Positions 6,557-12,730 of a DNA stretch of 12,821 bases are shown here, one piece after another. This DNA comes from Bacillota bacterium (lineage in GTDB: Bacteria > Bacillota > Clostridia > Lutisporales > Lutisporaceae). Position 1 is the first letter of the stretch, and each line of letters begins with the position of its first letter. The notes under the pieces were generated by a model. It ran no database searches and was not told where the DNA came from. It saw only the letters and a program-made list of their open reading frames with translations. Location of the stretch: contig JAEXXN010000576.1 in NCBI GenBank assembly GCA_023405875.1, forward strand, positions 1 through 12,821. Reading direction: 5' to 3'. A program made the translations under genes and the position numbers.

Positions 6557-7129
6557 ATGGATCTGTTTTTTCTGTTTTTAGGTGTGGTTCTGGTCAATAA
6601 CTTTATTCTCGCCCAGTTTTTGGGAGTTTGTTCTTTCTTTGGAGTATCCAATAAAATTGAAAACTCTATAGGGATGAGTCTGGCTGTTACCTTTGTTATT
6701 ACACTGTCCGCCTTCTTTACGCATATCACCTATAAATATATACTGGTTCCATTAAAGGTGGAATATCTTTCCACACTGGCTTATATCCTGATTATAGCGT
6801 CGCTTGTACAGCTTGTGGAAATGTTCATAAAAAAAAGCAGTCCCGTTCTTCACCGTGCTCTTGGCGTGTACCTGCCTCTTATTGCGGTTAACTGCGCAAT
6901 TTTCGGTGTTGCAATCATTAATCAAGAGAATAATCATACTCTGCTTCAATCAGTTGTCTACGGCTTTGGTGCAGGGGTTGGATTTGCCGTTGCGATTCTT
7001 TTGCTGGCAGGGCTGCGTACAAAGCTTGAAAAAGCAGATATCCCCGAAATATTTAAGGGATATCCTATTACCTTTATTATCGCCGGATTAATGAGCATTG
7101 CATTTATGGGATTTTTTGGTCTGTTTTAG
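6557..7129 (+). CDS. rnfA: Rnf complex subunit A (membrane subunit)
   Basis: This 190-residue polytopic membrane protein is paired with RnfE in inverted topology. It has the family hallmark NNFILAQFLGVCSFFGVS with Cys25 and the second cysteine Cys113 in PLIAVNCAIFG; together with Cys26 and Cys109 of RnfE these are the expected ligands of the intramembrane Fe-S centre. AAGGAGG precedes it, inside the end of rnfE. Length is normal. No hairpin-plus-T-run terminator follows it, so transcripts may run on through the 306-base spacer into rnfB. Confidence 0.95.
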   Translation: MDLFFLFLGVVLVNNFILAQFLGVCSFFGVSNKIENSIGMSLAVTFVITLSAFFTHITYKYILVPLKVEYLSTLAYILIIASLVQLVEMFIKKSSPVLHRALGVYLPLIAVNCAIFGVAIINQENNHTLLQSVVYGFGAGVGFAVAILLLAGLRTKLEKADIPEIFKGYPITFIIAGLMSIAFMGFFGLF

Positions 7130-7435
7130 ACGAAGGATATAGCAATTATACTATTTAGATAAAGTCCAGCGGTTAAAACTAATATCAGGCCAGGGGAACT
7201 GACTTTATTAGAAGCGACCTAATGGCCCAACAGAAGAAAACAGAACCATCCTCAATAGCTAAAAATTATTGTTACACGGGTATTGGTTAAGTTCAATAGC
7301 GTGAAATTTAATTATCAAAGAGCAAGATATTTATTCCCGGTTATTCAAGGATGACAGTCATACTAATCCAAGGTTTGTAACTGGAAATTTTATAACTAAA
7401 ACCTTACAAAAAATATTATATGAGGAGAAAATCAT
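7130..7435. other. 306-base gene-free spacer between rnfA and rnfB
   Basis: No protein-coding frame of note is present; the longest start-to-stop frame I checked is 22 codons (7222-7290), without a ribosome binding site. The spacer begins with an imperfect stem: ATAAAGTC plus bulged C plus AG (7159-7169) pairs with CTGACTTTAT (7199-7208) around a 29-base loop, and GGCCA/TGGCC can pair across it. A tight palindrome ATGAC A GTCAT lies around 7350-7360. Weak promoter-like pairs exist, such as TTGGTT (7283) with TTTAAT (7307) at 18 bases, none convincing. I recognise no known riboswitch. It may be a leader with its own regulation, or the scar of a lost insertion. Confidence 0.5.
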
Positions 7436-8242
7436 ATGAATTTTTCCTATTTTATAAACCCGATTATTGCTATCGGTACGATTAGCTTGATTTTTGGACT
7501 TATGCTCGGTTATGCAGGTAAAAAACTTGAAGTACAGGTTGATGAGCGCTTGCAGAGCGTTCTCGATGCGTTGCCCGGCGCAAACTGCGCCGGATGCGGC
7601 TTCGCCGGCTGTTACTCATTTGCCGAGGCACTGGTAGAAGGACGCGCTCAGTTGAACGGATGCCCTGTTGGAGGAGCCGGCACGGCCGAAAGCATTGCCG
7701 CTATTCTTGGGGTTGAGGTCGGATCCTTTGAAAAGCATGTTGCCTTTGTAAAATGCATAGGTTCGGCTGCGATTGCGCATTACAGATACTCTTACCAAGG
7801 GATTTTGGATTGCAACGCTGCCGTACAGCTAGCAGGCGGAGGCACAAAGCAATGCACATATGGCTGTATCGGTCTTGCAAGCTGCCAGAAGCTATGCCAA
7901 TTCGGCGCCATACGGATTGAAAATAATATTGCGGTGATTGACCCCGCGAAATGCACTGCTTGCGGTAAATGCTTACCGGCTTGCCCCAAGAACCTTATTG
8001 AACTGGTTCCGGAATCCTCCAATGTAAGAGTTTCCTGCTTTACAAAGGAAAAGGGCAAGGAAGCGAAGCTTCACTGCTCTGTGGGTTGTATTGGCTGCAA
8101 GCTGTGTGAAAAGGTGTGTAATTTTGATGCCATCACGGTTAAGAATAATTTGGCAAAGATTGATTATCAAAAGTGCACACAATGTCTGGCTTGTGTCAAA
8201 AAGTGCCCTTCAAAGGTTATTACTATTATTCACAAAGAATAA
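7436..8242 (+). CDS. rnfB: Rnf complex subunit B (ferredoxin-docking Fe-S subunit)
   Basis: This 268-residue protein is the entry point for electrons from reduced ferredoxin. It has an N-terminal membrane anchor (about 9-27), then the RnfB-type Fe-S domain with Cys51, 54, 59 and 76 (NCAGCGFAGC). After that come Cys107 and Cys126, CTYGC with Cys150 and Cys154, and ferredoxin motifs at Cys173/176/179/183, Cys214-228 (CSVGCIGCKLCEKVC) and Cys247/250/253/257. This allows about five 4Fe-4S clusters, in keeping with the multi-cluster RnfB of clostridia. The short CxxxC-type pair that clostridial RnfB proteins, as I recall them, often show after VKC reads CIGSA here, so one ligand may be replaced. 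GAGGAG precedes the ATG. Gene order C-D-G-E-A-B is the standard clostridial one, but the 306-base gap in front of rnfB is not. Confidence 0.95.
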   Translation: MNFSYFINPIIAIGTISLIFGLMLGYAGKKLEVQVDERLQSVLDALPGANCAGCGFAGCYSFAEALVEGRAQLNGCPVGGAGTAESIAAILGVEVGSFEKHVAFVKCIGSAAIAHYRYSYQGILDCNAAVQLAGGGTKQCTYGCIGLASCQKLCQFGAIRIENNIAVIDPAKCTACGKCLPACPKNLIELVPESSNVRVSCFTKEKGKEAKLHCSVGCIGCKLCEKVCNFDAITVKNNLAKIDYQKCTQCLACVKKCPSKVITIIHKE

Positions 8243-8282
8243 GCCATGGCGATAAACCTCTTTGCATGCCATGTATTTTCCG

Positions 8283-8364
8283 CGCAGCCTCCAGGTGATA
8301 CCAGGTTTGAATTTTGGATAGGATCTCCAAAAAGTGCAGACCAAGGATTGCCTGGCAGGCTGCG
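8283..8364. repeat. Long imperfect hairpin between convergent genes
   Basis: CGCAGCCTCCAGG (8283-8295) pairs with CCTGGCAGGCTGCG (8351-8364) with a single bulged base. Nested inside is TTTTGGA (8312-8318) pairing with TCCAAAA (8326-8332). It occupies the 134 bases between the ends of rnfB and the threonine-synthase-like gene, which converge here. There is no flanking T run on either strand, so it is not a textbook terminator, but a role in ending both transcripts, or a mobile-repeat origin, is possible. Confidence 0.45.
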
Positions 8365-8376
8365 ACTTATAACAGT

Positions 8377-9558
8377 CTAAACGTCGTGCTTGCATAGTAT
8401 TTCAGGATTATTCTTAAATCCGCCTGAAGTTGCAATCAGAAGGAATGTACAGTGTTTATCGGATATTCGTCTCTCGGATGCCTCTGTCAATGCACTGTAA
8501 ACCACAGCTGAGGATGCCTCCAGATAGAGGCCCAAACGGGCCATTTGCCTGATATCTTCGACTACCTTGCTCTGGGGAACGGCAACGGCAAATCCTCCCG
8601 AGCCTTTAGCTGCTGCATATGCCTGGTAAGTTACAGTGGTTCCCCCTATAGATCCGGTCAGAGAATAGTCCCCAGGGAAGCTTTTTCTGTAGTCCTCGCC
8701 CGTCAGCACTTTTGATACCCTTTCGAAGGGTTCCACGCATATCAGCTTCGGTATGGCATTGATGCACCCGAACTCCTGCAGCTCCATAAAGCCTTCATAT
8801 ATTCCCCAGAGCAGATCGCCTCTTGATACGGGAATCACAATATAGTCGGGCAAGGACTTGCCAAACTCATCGAATATTTCATAGGCTATAGTTTTATATC
8901 CCTGCACTCCGAAGCTGCAGCTTCCCACAGGCGGCATACTATAGTTTGTCGCCGGATACCAGCCGGAGCCTTCGACCATTTTACCCATATAACTCCATCT
9001 GCCCTGAACGGTATCTTCCTGTTCATCCAGAACGATCAACTCAGCGCCGGTAGCTTCAATAGCAGCTTTATATGCCAGGTTTGTTTTTCGGGGCGAGATG
9101 ATTTTGCAGCCCAGACCGCAATGCGCTGCATATGCAGCCAATGATATCCCTGCATTGCCGCTTGACGCAGCCACGATCGTTTCTTTTCCCATAGCAAGAG
9201 CACGGGCTACTACAAGCGGACTCATCCGATCTTTATGCGATCCCGTTGGATTTTGAAACTCGTTTTTTACATATACTTCCTCAACTCCTGTGTACTGCGC
9301 CAATTTATGAAGGCGTATCACCGGTGTATTTCCCTCGCCCAGTGTCGGAAAATCTCTATACGGCAGCAAGTTTCCATATCTCTGCATACCTTTTCTCATT
9401 GTACTGTTATATACCGCGCCGCTATACCTGAAGGAAAGGCTGGCATTCCCGCCATTTTCAAGACATTGGGGGCACCCGCAGAAATAGTCGCCTACCGGAT
9501 ACTCCGCCCCGCATTTGATGCAGTACATTGACTTGATTTCCGTATTCAGTTCATACAT
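8377..9558 (-). CDS. Threonine-synthase-like PLP enzyme (fold type II) with zinc-ribbon N-terminus
   Basis: This 393-residue protein of the threonine synthase/tryptophan synthase beta fold has an N-terminal zinc-ribbon-like cysteine set (Cys13, 16, 27, 29, 32), then LGEGNTPV (73-80). The PLP lysine is Lys109 in NPTGSHKDR, the phosphate-binding loop is SSGNAG (132-137), and the C-terminal glycine stretch is SGGFKNN. Standard threonine synthases have SFKDR and STGNT here; this protein has His108 and SSGNA, so it may act on another substrate (relatives include cysteate synthase and diaminopropionate ammonia-lyase types). GGAGG lies seven bases before the ATG. It follows the hydrolase gene after 27 bases, without a promoter that I can see, so the two are probably co-transcribed. 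No other threonine-pathway gene (thrB, hom) is nearby, which also speaks against a plain biosynthetic role. The family call is strong, the reaction unknown. Confidence 0.8.
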   Translation of the reverse strand: MYELNTEIKSMYCIKCGAEYPVGDYFCGCPQCLENGGNASLSFRYSGAVYNSTMRKGMQRYGNLLPYRDFPTLGEGNTPVIRLHKLAQYTGVEEVYVKNEFQNPTGSHKDRMSPLVVARALAMGKETIVAASSGNAGISLAAYAAHCGLGCKIISPRKTNLAYKAAIEATGAELIVLDEQEDTVQGRWSYMGKMVEGSGWYPATNYSMPPVGSCSFGVQGYKTIAYEIFDEFGKSLPDYIVIPVSRGDLLWGIYEGFMELQEFGCINAIPKLICVEPFERVSKVLTGEDYRKSFPGDYSLTGSIGGTTVTYQAYAAAKGSGGFAVAVPQSKVVEDIRQMARLGLYLEASSAVVYSALTEASERRISDKHCTFLLIATSGGFKNNPEILCKHDV

Positions 9559-9585
9559 ACTGATACCTCCAATTCTTTGAATTTC

Positions 9586-11067
9586 CTATCTTAACGATTC
9601 GAATTTCACTTCGGGATATTGTTTCGGCTGTCCCTCAAGAAGGGAAGATGGCAGCCCTTTCAACTCCTTATCGAAGAAGGCAAGAGAATAGGCATTGATA
9701 ATGTCAAACCCCCGTTGCGCATTGATAGGTCCGGTTATGCCAATGTGGGGCAATACCGGCGACCAATACGGAATGTCGGTAAAGCCGATGTGGAATATCC
9801 CTGCGATCTCCACATAGTAACCATCGCTCGGCAGGTTCTCATACACTGCGCGCATGGTATCGATGGTCAGGATAACATCTTTTTCTGCCCAGGTGCCGTT
9901 GCTGCCGTGTTCAAAGCGCATAGTATCGGCACTGCGTGTTATGAACATGGTCGGTTGTTCCAGCCCCTTCTCAACGACTTCGGCAGGGATATAGACATCC
10001 ATAATGAGACAGGCTTTCAGGCGTGAATCTTTTAAGCTTGCCTGTGCTGCGTCCATACCGCCCAGCGATATGCCGAATGTGCCGATGTGCTCAAGGTCGA
10101 GCCGTCCGGTCAGTATCCGGTTGGGATCGTTCTTATTAAGCGCTTCGAGCTGGTCCAGGGCAAAGCTCGCATCCTGGGCAAAATAAGGAATCGTCCCGTC
10201 CGGCAGAGGCTGCCCGTATAAGGTTGGCGCTTGTGGCTGCGGCTCCACGCTCTGCATGTTGAGCGGGAGTATTTCATCTCTCGATAGCCCGGGGACCTGC
10301 CGTCCATCGGGGAAATGCACCATTGGAGCAATACCCGGCTGGTCCAGACCAATGACGATATAGCCATGGGAAACCAGCTCTTCGATTTGAAAGGTATTTG
10401 CCGAGCGGAACCCGCTTATTCCGGTAAGGTATAGCAGGACAGGGTAGTTGGGCCTGTCGTCGGCAACAGGCGCGGATGCCACGGCATTTGTGGTCACATA
10501 TTTGAGGTGGCTGAAAACGAATTCAGGCATACGAAGAAACCGTCCGATGACCGGCGTCACGACATCGGCATCCTGGATGTACGGAGCCTTTTTCATTGAT
10601 AGCTCTTTCTTAGTCGGGTACCACACCTGCGCCATAAGTTCACGATAATCATTAGGATCGGCTGTGAAAAGTTCCGGACGGCTCTTATCTGCCCAGTGAT
10701 AGGTCAGCGTACTGATGCCGTACGGCCCGGTTGGCTTGGGGAAAGAAAACACGGGCAATATGACCGGCAAAACAATAGAGATCACTATCGCAATGACACC
10801 CAAACCAATACTGAAAAAAGAAACGGCACGATTCACATGTAAGCCGCCTCCGATTCCTTTGCTAAATACCCAAATCACAAAGAAAATTGCGGTTAGGGCG
10901 TATGCCGGAATCATTTGCCAGCGAAAGCCTTCAATCACCACTTGTATCCCGGCGATCAGGGGTGCAGATACGGCTGCATAGTCAATCCAGCATATGGTAT
11001 GCTTAATCCCTAAAGAGCAAAACGCTATAATATTGATACTGACCAGGACTATTTCAAAGAATCTCAT
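9586..11067 (-). CDS. Membrane-anchored alpha/beta hydrolase of the PAF-acetylhydrolase type
   Basis: This 493-residue protein has four hydrophobic N-terminal segments (about 4-20, 30-46, 52-70 and 82-107) and then an alpha/beta-hydrolase domain. The nucleophile is Ser334 in GISLGG, with likely Asp357 (IMDVYIP) and His426 in FHIGFTD, matching the Ser-Asp-His order and the H-x-x-F-T-D signature of PAF-acetylhydrolases. SHGYIVIGLDQPG (233-245) and the oxyanion-region LLYLTGISGF (211-220) also fit. It probably cleaves short acyl or oxidised acyl esters, or another ester, at the membrane; the substrate is unknown. The start has only a weak GGTGA upstream, and it overlaps by 14 bases the end of the GlcG/HbpS stump, whose strong ribosome binding site may feed it by translational coupling. 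Base composition is richer in G+C than the rnf and avi genes. Confidence 0.8.
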   Translation of the reverse strand: MRFFEIVLVSINIIAFCSLGIKHTICWIDYAAVSAPLIAGIQVVIEGFRWQMIPAYALTAIFFVIWVFSKGIGGGLHVNRAVSFFSIGLGVIAIVISIVLPVILPVFSFPKPTGPYGISTLTYHWADKSRPELFTADPNDYRELMAQVWYPTKKELSMKKAPYIQDADVVTPVIGRFLRMPEFVFSHLKYVTTNAVASAPVADDRPNYPVLLYLTGISGFRSANTFQIEELVSHGYIVIGLDQPGIAPMVHFPDGRQVPGLSRDEILPLNMQSVEPQPQAPTLYGQPLPDGTIPYFAQDASFALDQLEALNKNDPNRILTGRLDLEHIGTFGISLGGMDAAQASLKDSRLKACLIMDVYIPAEVVEKGLEQPTMFITRSADTMRFEHGSNGTWAEKDVILTIDTMRAVYENLPSDGYYVEIAGIFHIGFTDIPYWSPVLPHIGITGPINAQRGFDIINAYSLAFFDKELKGLPSSLLEGQPKQYPEVKFESLR

Positions 11068-11182
11068 ACGTCACCGCGATAGCTACAGCCCGACCGCTTT
11101 TTTCAGCTTCAGCTTCGGCAGCGGAAGAAATCACTTTGGCAGCTTCCAGCGTCAACGTGGCTTTCATATACAATTTATCCAT
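11054..11182 (-). pseudogene. N-terminal stump of a GlcG/HbpS-family (heme/cobalamin-binding-like) gene
   Basis: On the minus strand, ATG at 11182 is preceded by a strong AGGAGG (revcomp of CCTCC near 11193) and opens a 42-codon frame. It contains TLTLEAAKVISSAAEAEAEK and AVAIAV, the usual N-terminus of the GlcG/HbpS family. In that family AIAVVDAGG would follow; here the frame runs AVAIAVTYEIL and stops. Family members are about 130-150 residues, so roughly the last two thirds are missing. The break falls exactly at the start of the hydrolase gene, with which it overlaps by 14 bases in another frame. It looks like a deletion joint that left a translated leader peptide. Confidence 0.6.
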
Positions 11183-11227
11183 AGACTTTTCCCTCCTGAT
11201 TTTATTACTTTCTGTTTCTGAAACTTT

Positions 11228-11788
11228 TCAGTCGTTTATTAAGCCTTTTAGAATAAACTCTACAAGCAAATGAATAACCTTGGGGAAGTATTGAATTCCT
11301 ATGTCTTTCTTATGAGTATCAAGGTAGGTGACGGAATTTATAAGCGCAAAAAGCATTTCATCGTCAATATCATGTCTTATTCTGTTTTCGAGCTTCCACT
11401 TCTTGAGTAAATCCATAAAAAAATCAAACAAGAAACAATCGTATTTATCACGACATCGTGTTTCCAAGTCACCAAAAATATCTTTGTTGTACCATTCCTG
11501 CAGGATTAGGTTTTTGCTCATGGCCTCCGCGCTTAACGTTAGAAATTTCGTAGCCAATACTATAGGATCATCATTTAAGTCAAGCGATTCCACAATCGTT
11601 TTTTTTGCCATTTCATTTTCCTTGAAATAAATATCAAAAAAAAGCTCATCTTTCGATTGAAAATAATTATAAAAAGTTCCGATTCCAGCCCCCGCCCGTT
11701 TTGTTATATCGGAAACATTGACATCCTTAAAACCGCTCAAGAGGAACAGTTCTCTGCCGGCTTCATAAATGGCTGTTTTTTTGTCCAC
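11228..11788 (-). CDS. TetR-family repressor, GTG start
   Basis: This 186-residue protein has a typical TetR N-terminal helix-turn-helix (about 8-52: GFKDVNVSDITKRAGAGIGT followed by FYNYFQSKDELF) and an all-helical C-terminal ligand domain of no recognised subclass. The start is GTG, seven bases after AAGGAGG. It heads the minus-strand unit: 45 bases separate it from the GlcG stump, then come the hydrolase and the PLP enzyme. A consensus promoter and a perfect 33-base palindrome lie directly upstream (11806-11865), so it very probably represses itself and the genes behind it. The inducer is unknown. Confidence 0.9.
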   Translation of the reverse strand: MDKKTAIYEAGRELFLLSGFKDVNVSDITKRAGAGIGTFYNYFQSKDELFFDIYFKENEMAKKTIVESLDLNDDPIVLATKFLTLSAEAMSKNLILQEWYNKDIFGDLETRCRDKYDCFLFDFFMDLLKKWKLENRIRHDIDDEMLFALINSVTYLDTHKKDIGIQYFPKVIHLLVEFILKGLIND

Positions 11789-11805
11789 AACTTTGCCTCC
11801 TTTTC

Positions 11806-11838
11806 ATTGGAATGAATAATAAAAATATTCATTCCAAT
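11806..11838. promoter_or_regulatory. Perfect palindromic operator of the minus-strand TetR unit
   Basis: ATTGGAATGAATA (11806-11818) and TATTCATTCCAAT (11826-11838) are perfect inverted repeats of 13 bases with a 7-base A/T spacer. The palindrome covers the end of the -10 and the transcription start of the tetR promoter, where a bound repressor would block transcription. Confidence 0.8.
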
Positions 11839-11865
11839 ATTATCATTTTGTATCGACAATGTCAA
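11837..11865 (-). promoter_or_regulatory. Sigma-A promoter of the tetR-hydrolase-PLP enzyme unit
   Basis: On the minus strand a perfect TTGACA (11865-11860) is followed after 17 bases by TAATAT (11842-11837). The -10 touches the palindromic operator. The start of transcription should fall inside the operator, about 40 bases before the GTG start codon. Confidence 0.75.
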
Positions 11866-11933
11866 TCCGTCTAAGACGCCGGAATTTTTTAATATTAATT
11901 CTTGAATGAGTTTGGCTTATTAAGTATGACTTG

Positions 11934-11999
11934 TCATGTTGGAAGAATGTCCTGCTCCTTTTTCAGCTCCCGGCCGGTAATGGAGTAATATTGCGTCAT
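11934..11999 (-). other. Possible remnant of a decayed gene's 3' end
   Basis: On the minus strand a short frame encodes about 21 residues (MTQYYSITGRELKKEQDIL and two more) before a TGA; an in-frame stop lies about 15 bases upstream of its ATG. The peptide looks like the end of a real protein, for instance a GPH/MFS-type transporter tail, but it is too short to identify. Together with the regulatory sites on either side it accounts for most of the 313-base region between the two tetR genes. Confidence 0.2.
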
Positions 12000-12018
12000 C
12001 GGTTTCTGGATTTAGCTC

Positions 12019-12035
12019 TTGACCTTTAAGGTAAA
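12019..12035. promoter_or_regulatory. Operator repeat 1, over the -35 element
   Basis: TTGACCTTTAAGGTAAA contains the perfect palindrome ACCTT T AAGGT (12022-12032). It matches the second copy at 12052-12068 at 14 of 17 positions and overlaps the -35, as expected of a repressor site. Confidence 0.65.
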
Positions 12036-12047
12036 ACAATATATAAT
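12019..12047 (+). promoter_or_regulatory. Sigma-A promoter of the second tetR-EFR1 unit
   Basis: TTGACC (12019-12024) and a perfect TATAAT (12042-12047) are separated by 17 bases. Transcription should start near 12054, about 48 bases before the tetR ATG. Confidence 0.8.
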
Positions 12048-12087
12048 AATATTAACCTTATAGGTAAAGAATAATATTATTATATAT
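12039..12087. repeat. 15-base A/T inverted repeat around operator repeat 2
   Basis: ATATATAATAATATT (12039-12053) and AATATTATTATATAT (12073-12087) are perfect inverted repeats separated by 19 bases. The left arm holds the -10, and the right arm ends 14 bases before the start codon. Since transcription should start between the arms, the symmetry is more likely to act in DNA than in the mRNA. Chance is somewhat favoured by the A/T-only composition. Confidence 0.55.
12052..12068. promoter_or_regulatory. Operator repeat 2, over the transcription start
   Basis: TTAACCTTATAGGTAAA is a slightly less symmetric copy of the repeat at 12019-12035. The two copies start 33 bases apart, about three helical turns, so proteins bound to them would sit on the same face of the DNA. 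This copy covers the predicted start of transcription. Confidence 0.6.
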
Positions 12088-12101
12088 GAGAAGGTGGTAT
12101 C

Positions 12102-12713
12102 ATGCTGTCAAATCTGGAATCCAAGAGACGAGACGCCATTTTAAACGCAGCATTAAAGGAGTTCGCCACAAAGGGATATGATGAAGCGTCAACAAATGTA
12201 ATTGCAAAAGAGGCCGGGATTTCAAAGGGATTAATGTTTCATTATGTAAATAGCAAAAAAGACCTTTTTCTATTCCTATATGATTACTGCACAGACATGC
12301 TTAATAAGGAATATTTTTCTTTAATGAATTTTAGTGAAAAGGATATTTTTGAAAGACTGCGGCAGTCCTATCTTCTACAGCTTGAGTTATTGCAGAAACA
12401 TCCTTGGATTTTTGAGTTTAATAAGATTACCGCCGCCAAATCTGATGAAGTCAATAAGGAAATAGAAGAAAAACTAAAAGGGAAGCATACATTGTGCTCT
12501 GAAACACTGTTCGGCTTAATAGATGAATCCAAATTCAGGGAAGGCCTTGACATTGAGACATGCAAACAGCTTATTCTATGGGCAAATATCGGTTTTACCA
12601 ATCAGATACTTGAGGATATCCGAAACGCAGAACTCGATGAATTGGATTATGATGAAATTATTGAAAAACTTGATGGTTTCTTTAATGAACTCAGAAAAAT
12701 CTTTTATAAATAG
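12102..12713 (+). CDS. TetR-family regulator preceding an EFR1-type gene
   Basis: This 203-residue protein has the TetR DNA-binding domain at about residues 8-55 (DAILNAALKEFATKGYDEAS, NVIAKEAGISKGLMFHYVNS, KKDLFLF), where the recognition helix and the conserved HYVNSKKDL turn are intact. The C-terminal helical domain has no recognised ligand signature. An AAGGTGG ribosome binding site precedes the ATG. Two 17-base operator-like repeats over its own promoter point to self-repression. The EFR1-type gene starts 17 bases after its stop and is surely in the same transcript. TetR genes in front of EFR1-type flavodoxin/ferredoxin genes are, as I recall, a common arrangement in clostridia. Confidence 0.92.
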   Translation: MLSNLESKRRDAILNAALKEFATKGYDEASTNVIAKEAGISKGLMFHYVNSKKDLFLFLYDYCTDMLNKEYFSLMNFSEKDIFERLRQSYLLQLELLQKHPWIFEFNKITAAKSDEVNKEIEEKLKGKHTLCSETLFGLIDESKFREGLDIETCKQLILWANIGFTNQILEDIRNAELDELDYDEIIEKLDGFFNELRKIFYK

Positions 12714-12730
12714 ATTGATAGGAGAGGCAT

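Noticed and set aside
7130..7435. A known riboswitch in the rnfA-rnfB spacer
   Set aside because: I looked for the core sequences of the cobalamin, FMN, SAM, TPP, c-di-GMP, c-di-AMP, T-box and guanidine classes and found none.
9619..10026. Plus-strand 135-codon open frame inside the hydrolase gene
   Set aside because: It is antisense to the conserved catalytic domain, lacks a ribosome binding site and has no recognisable motif.
12039..12087. The 15-base inverted repeat as an intrinsic terminator or mRNA hairpin
   Set aside because: Its left arm contains the -10 element and lies upstream of the predicted transcription start, so the transcript from this promoter would not contain both arms; there is no G/C-rich stem either.
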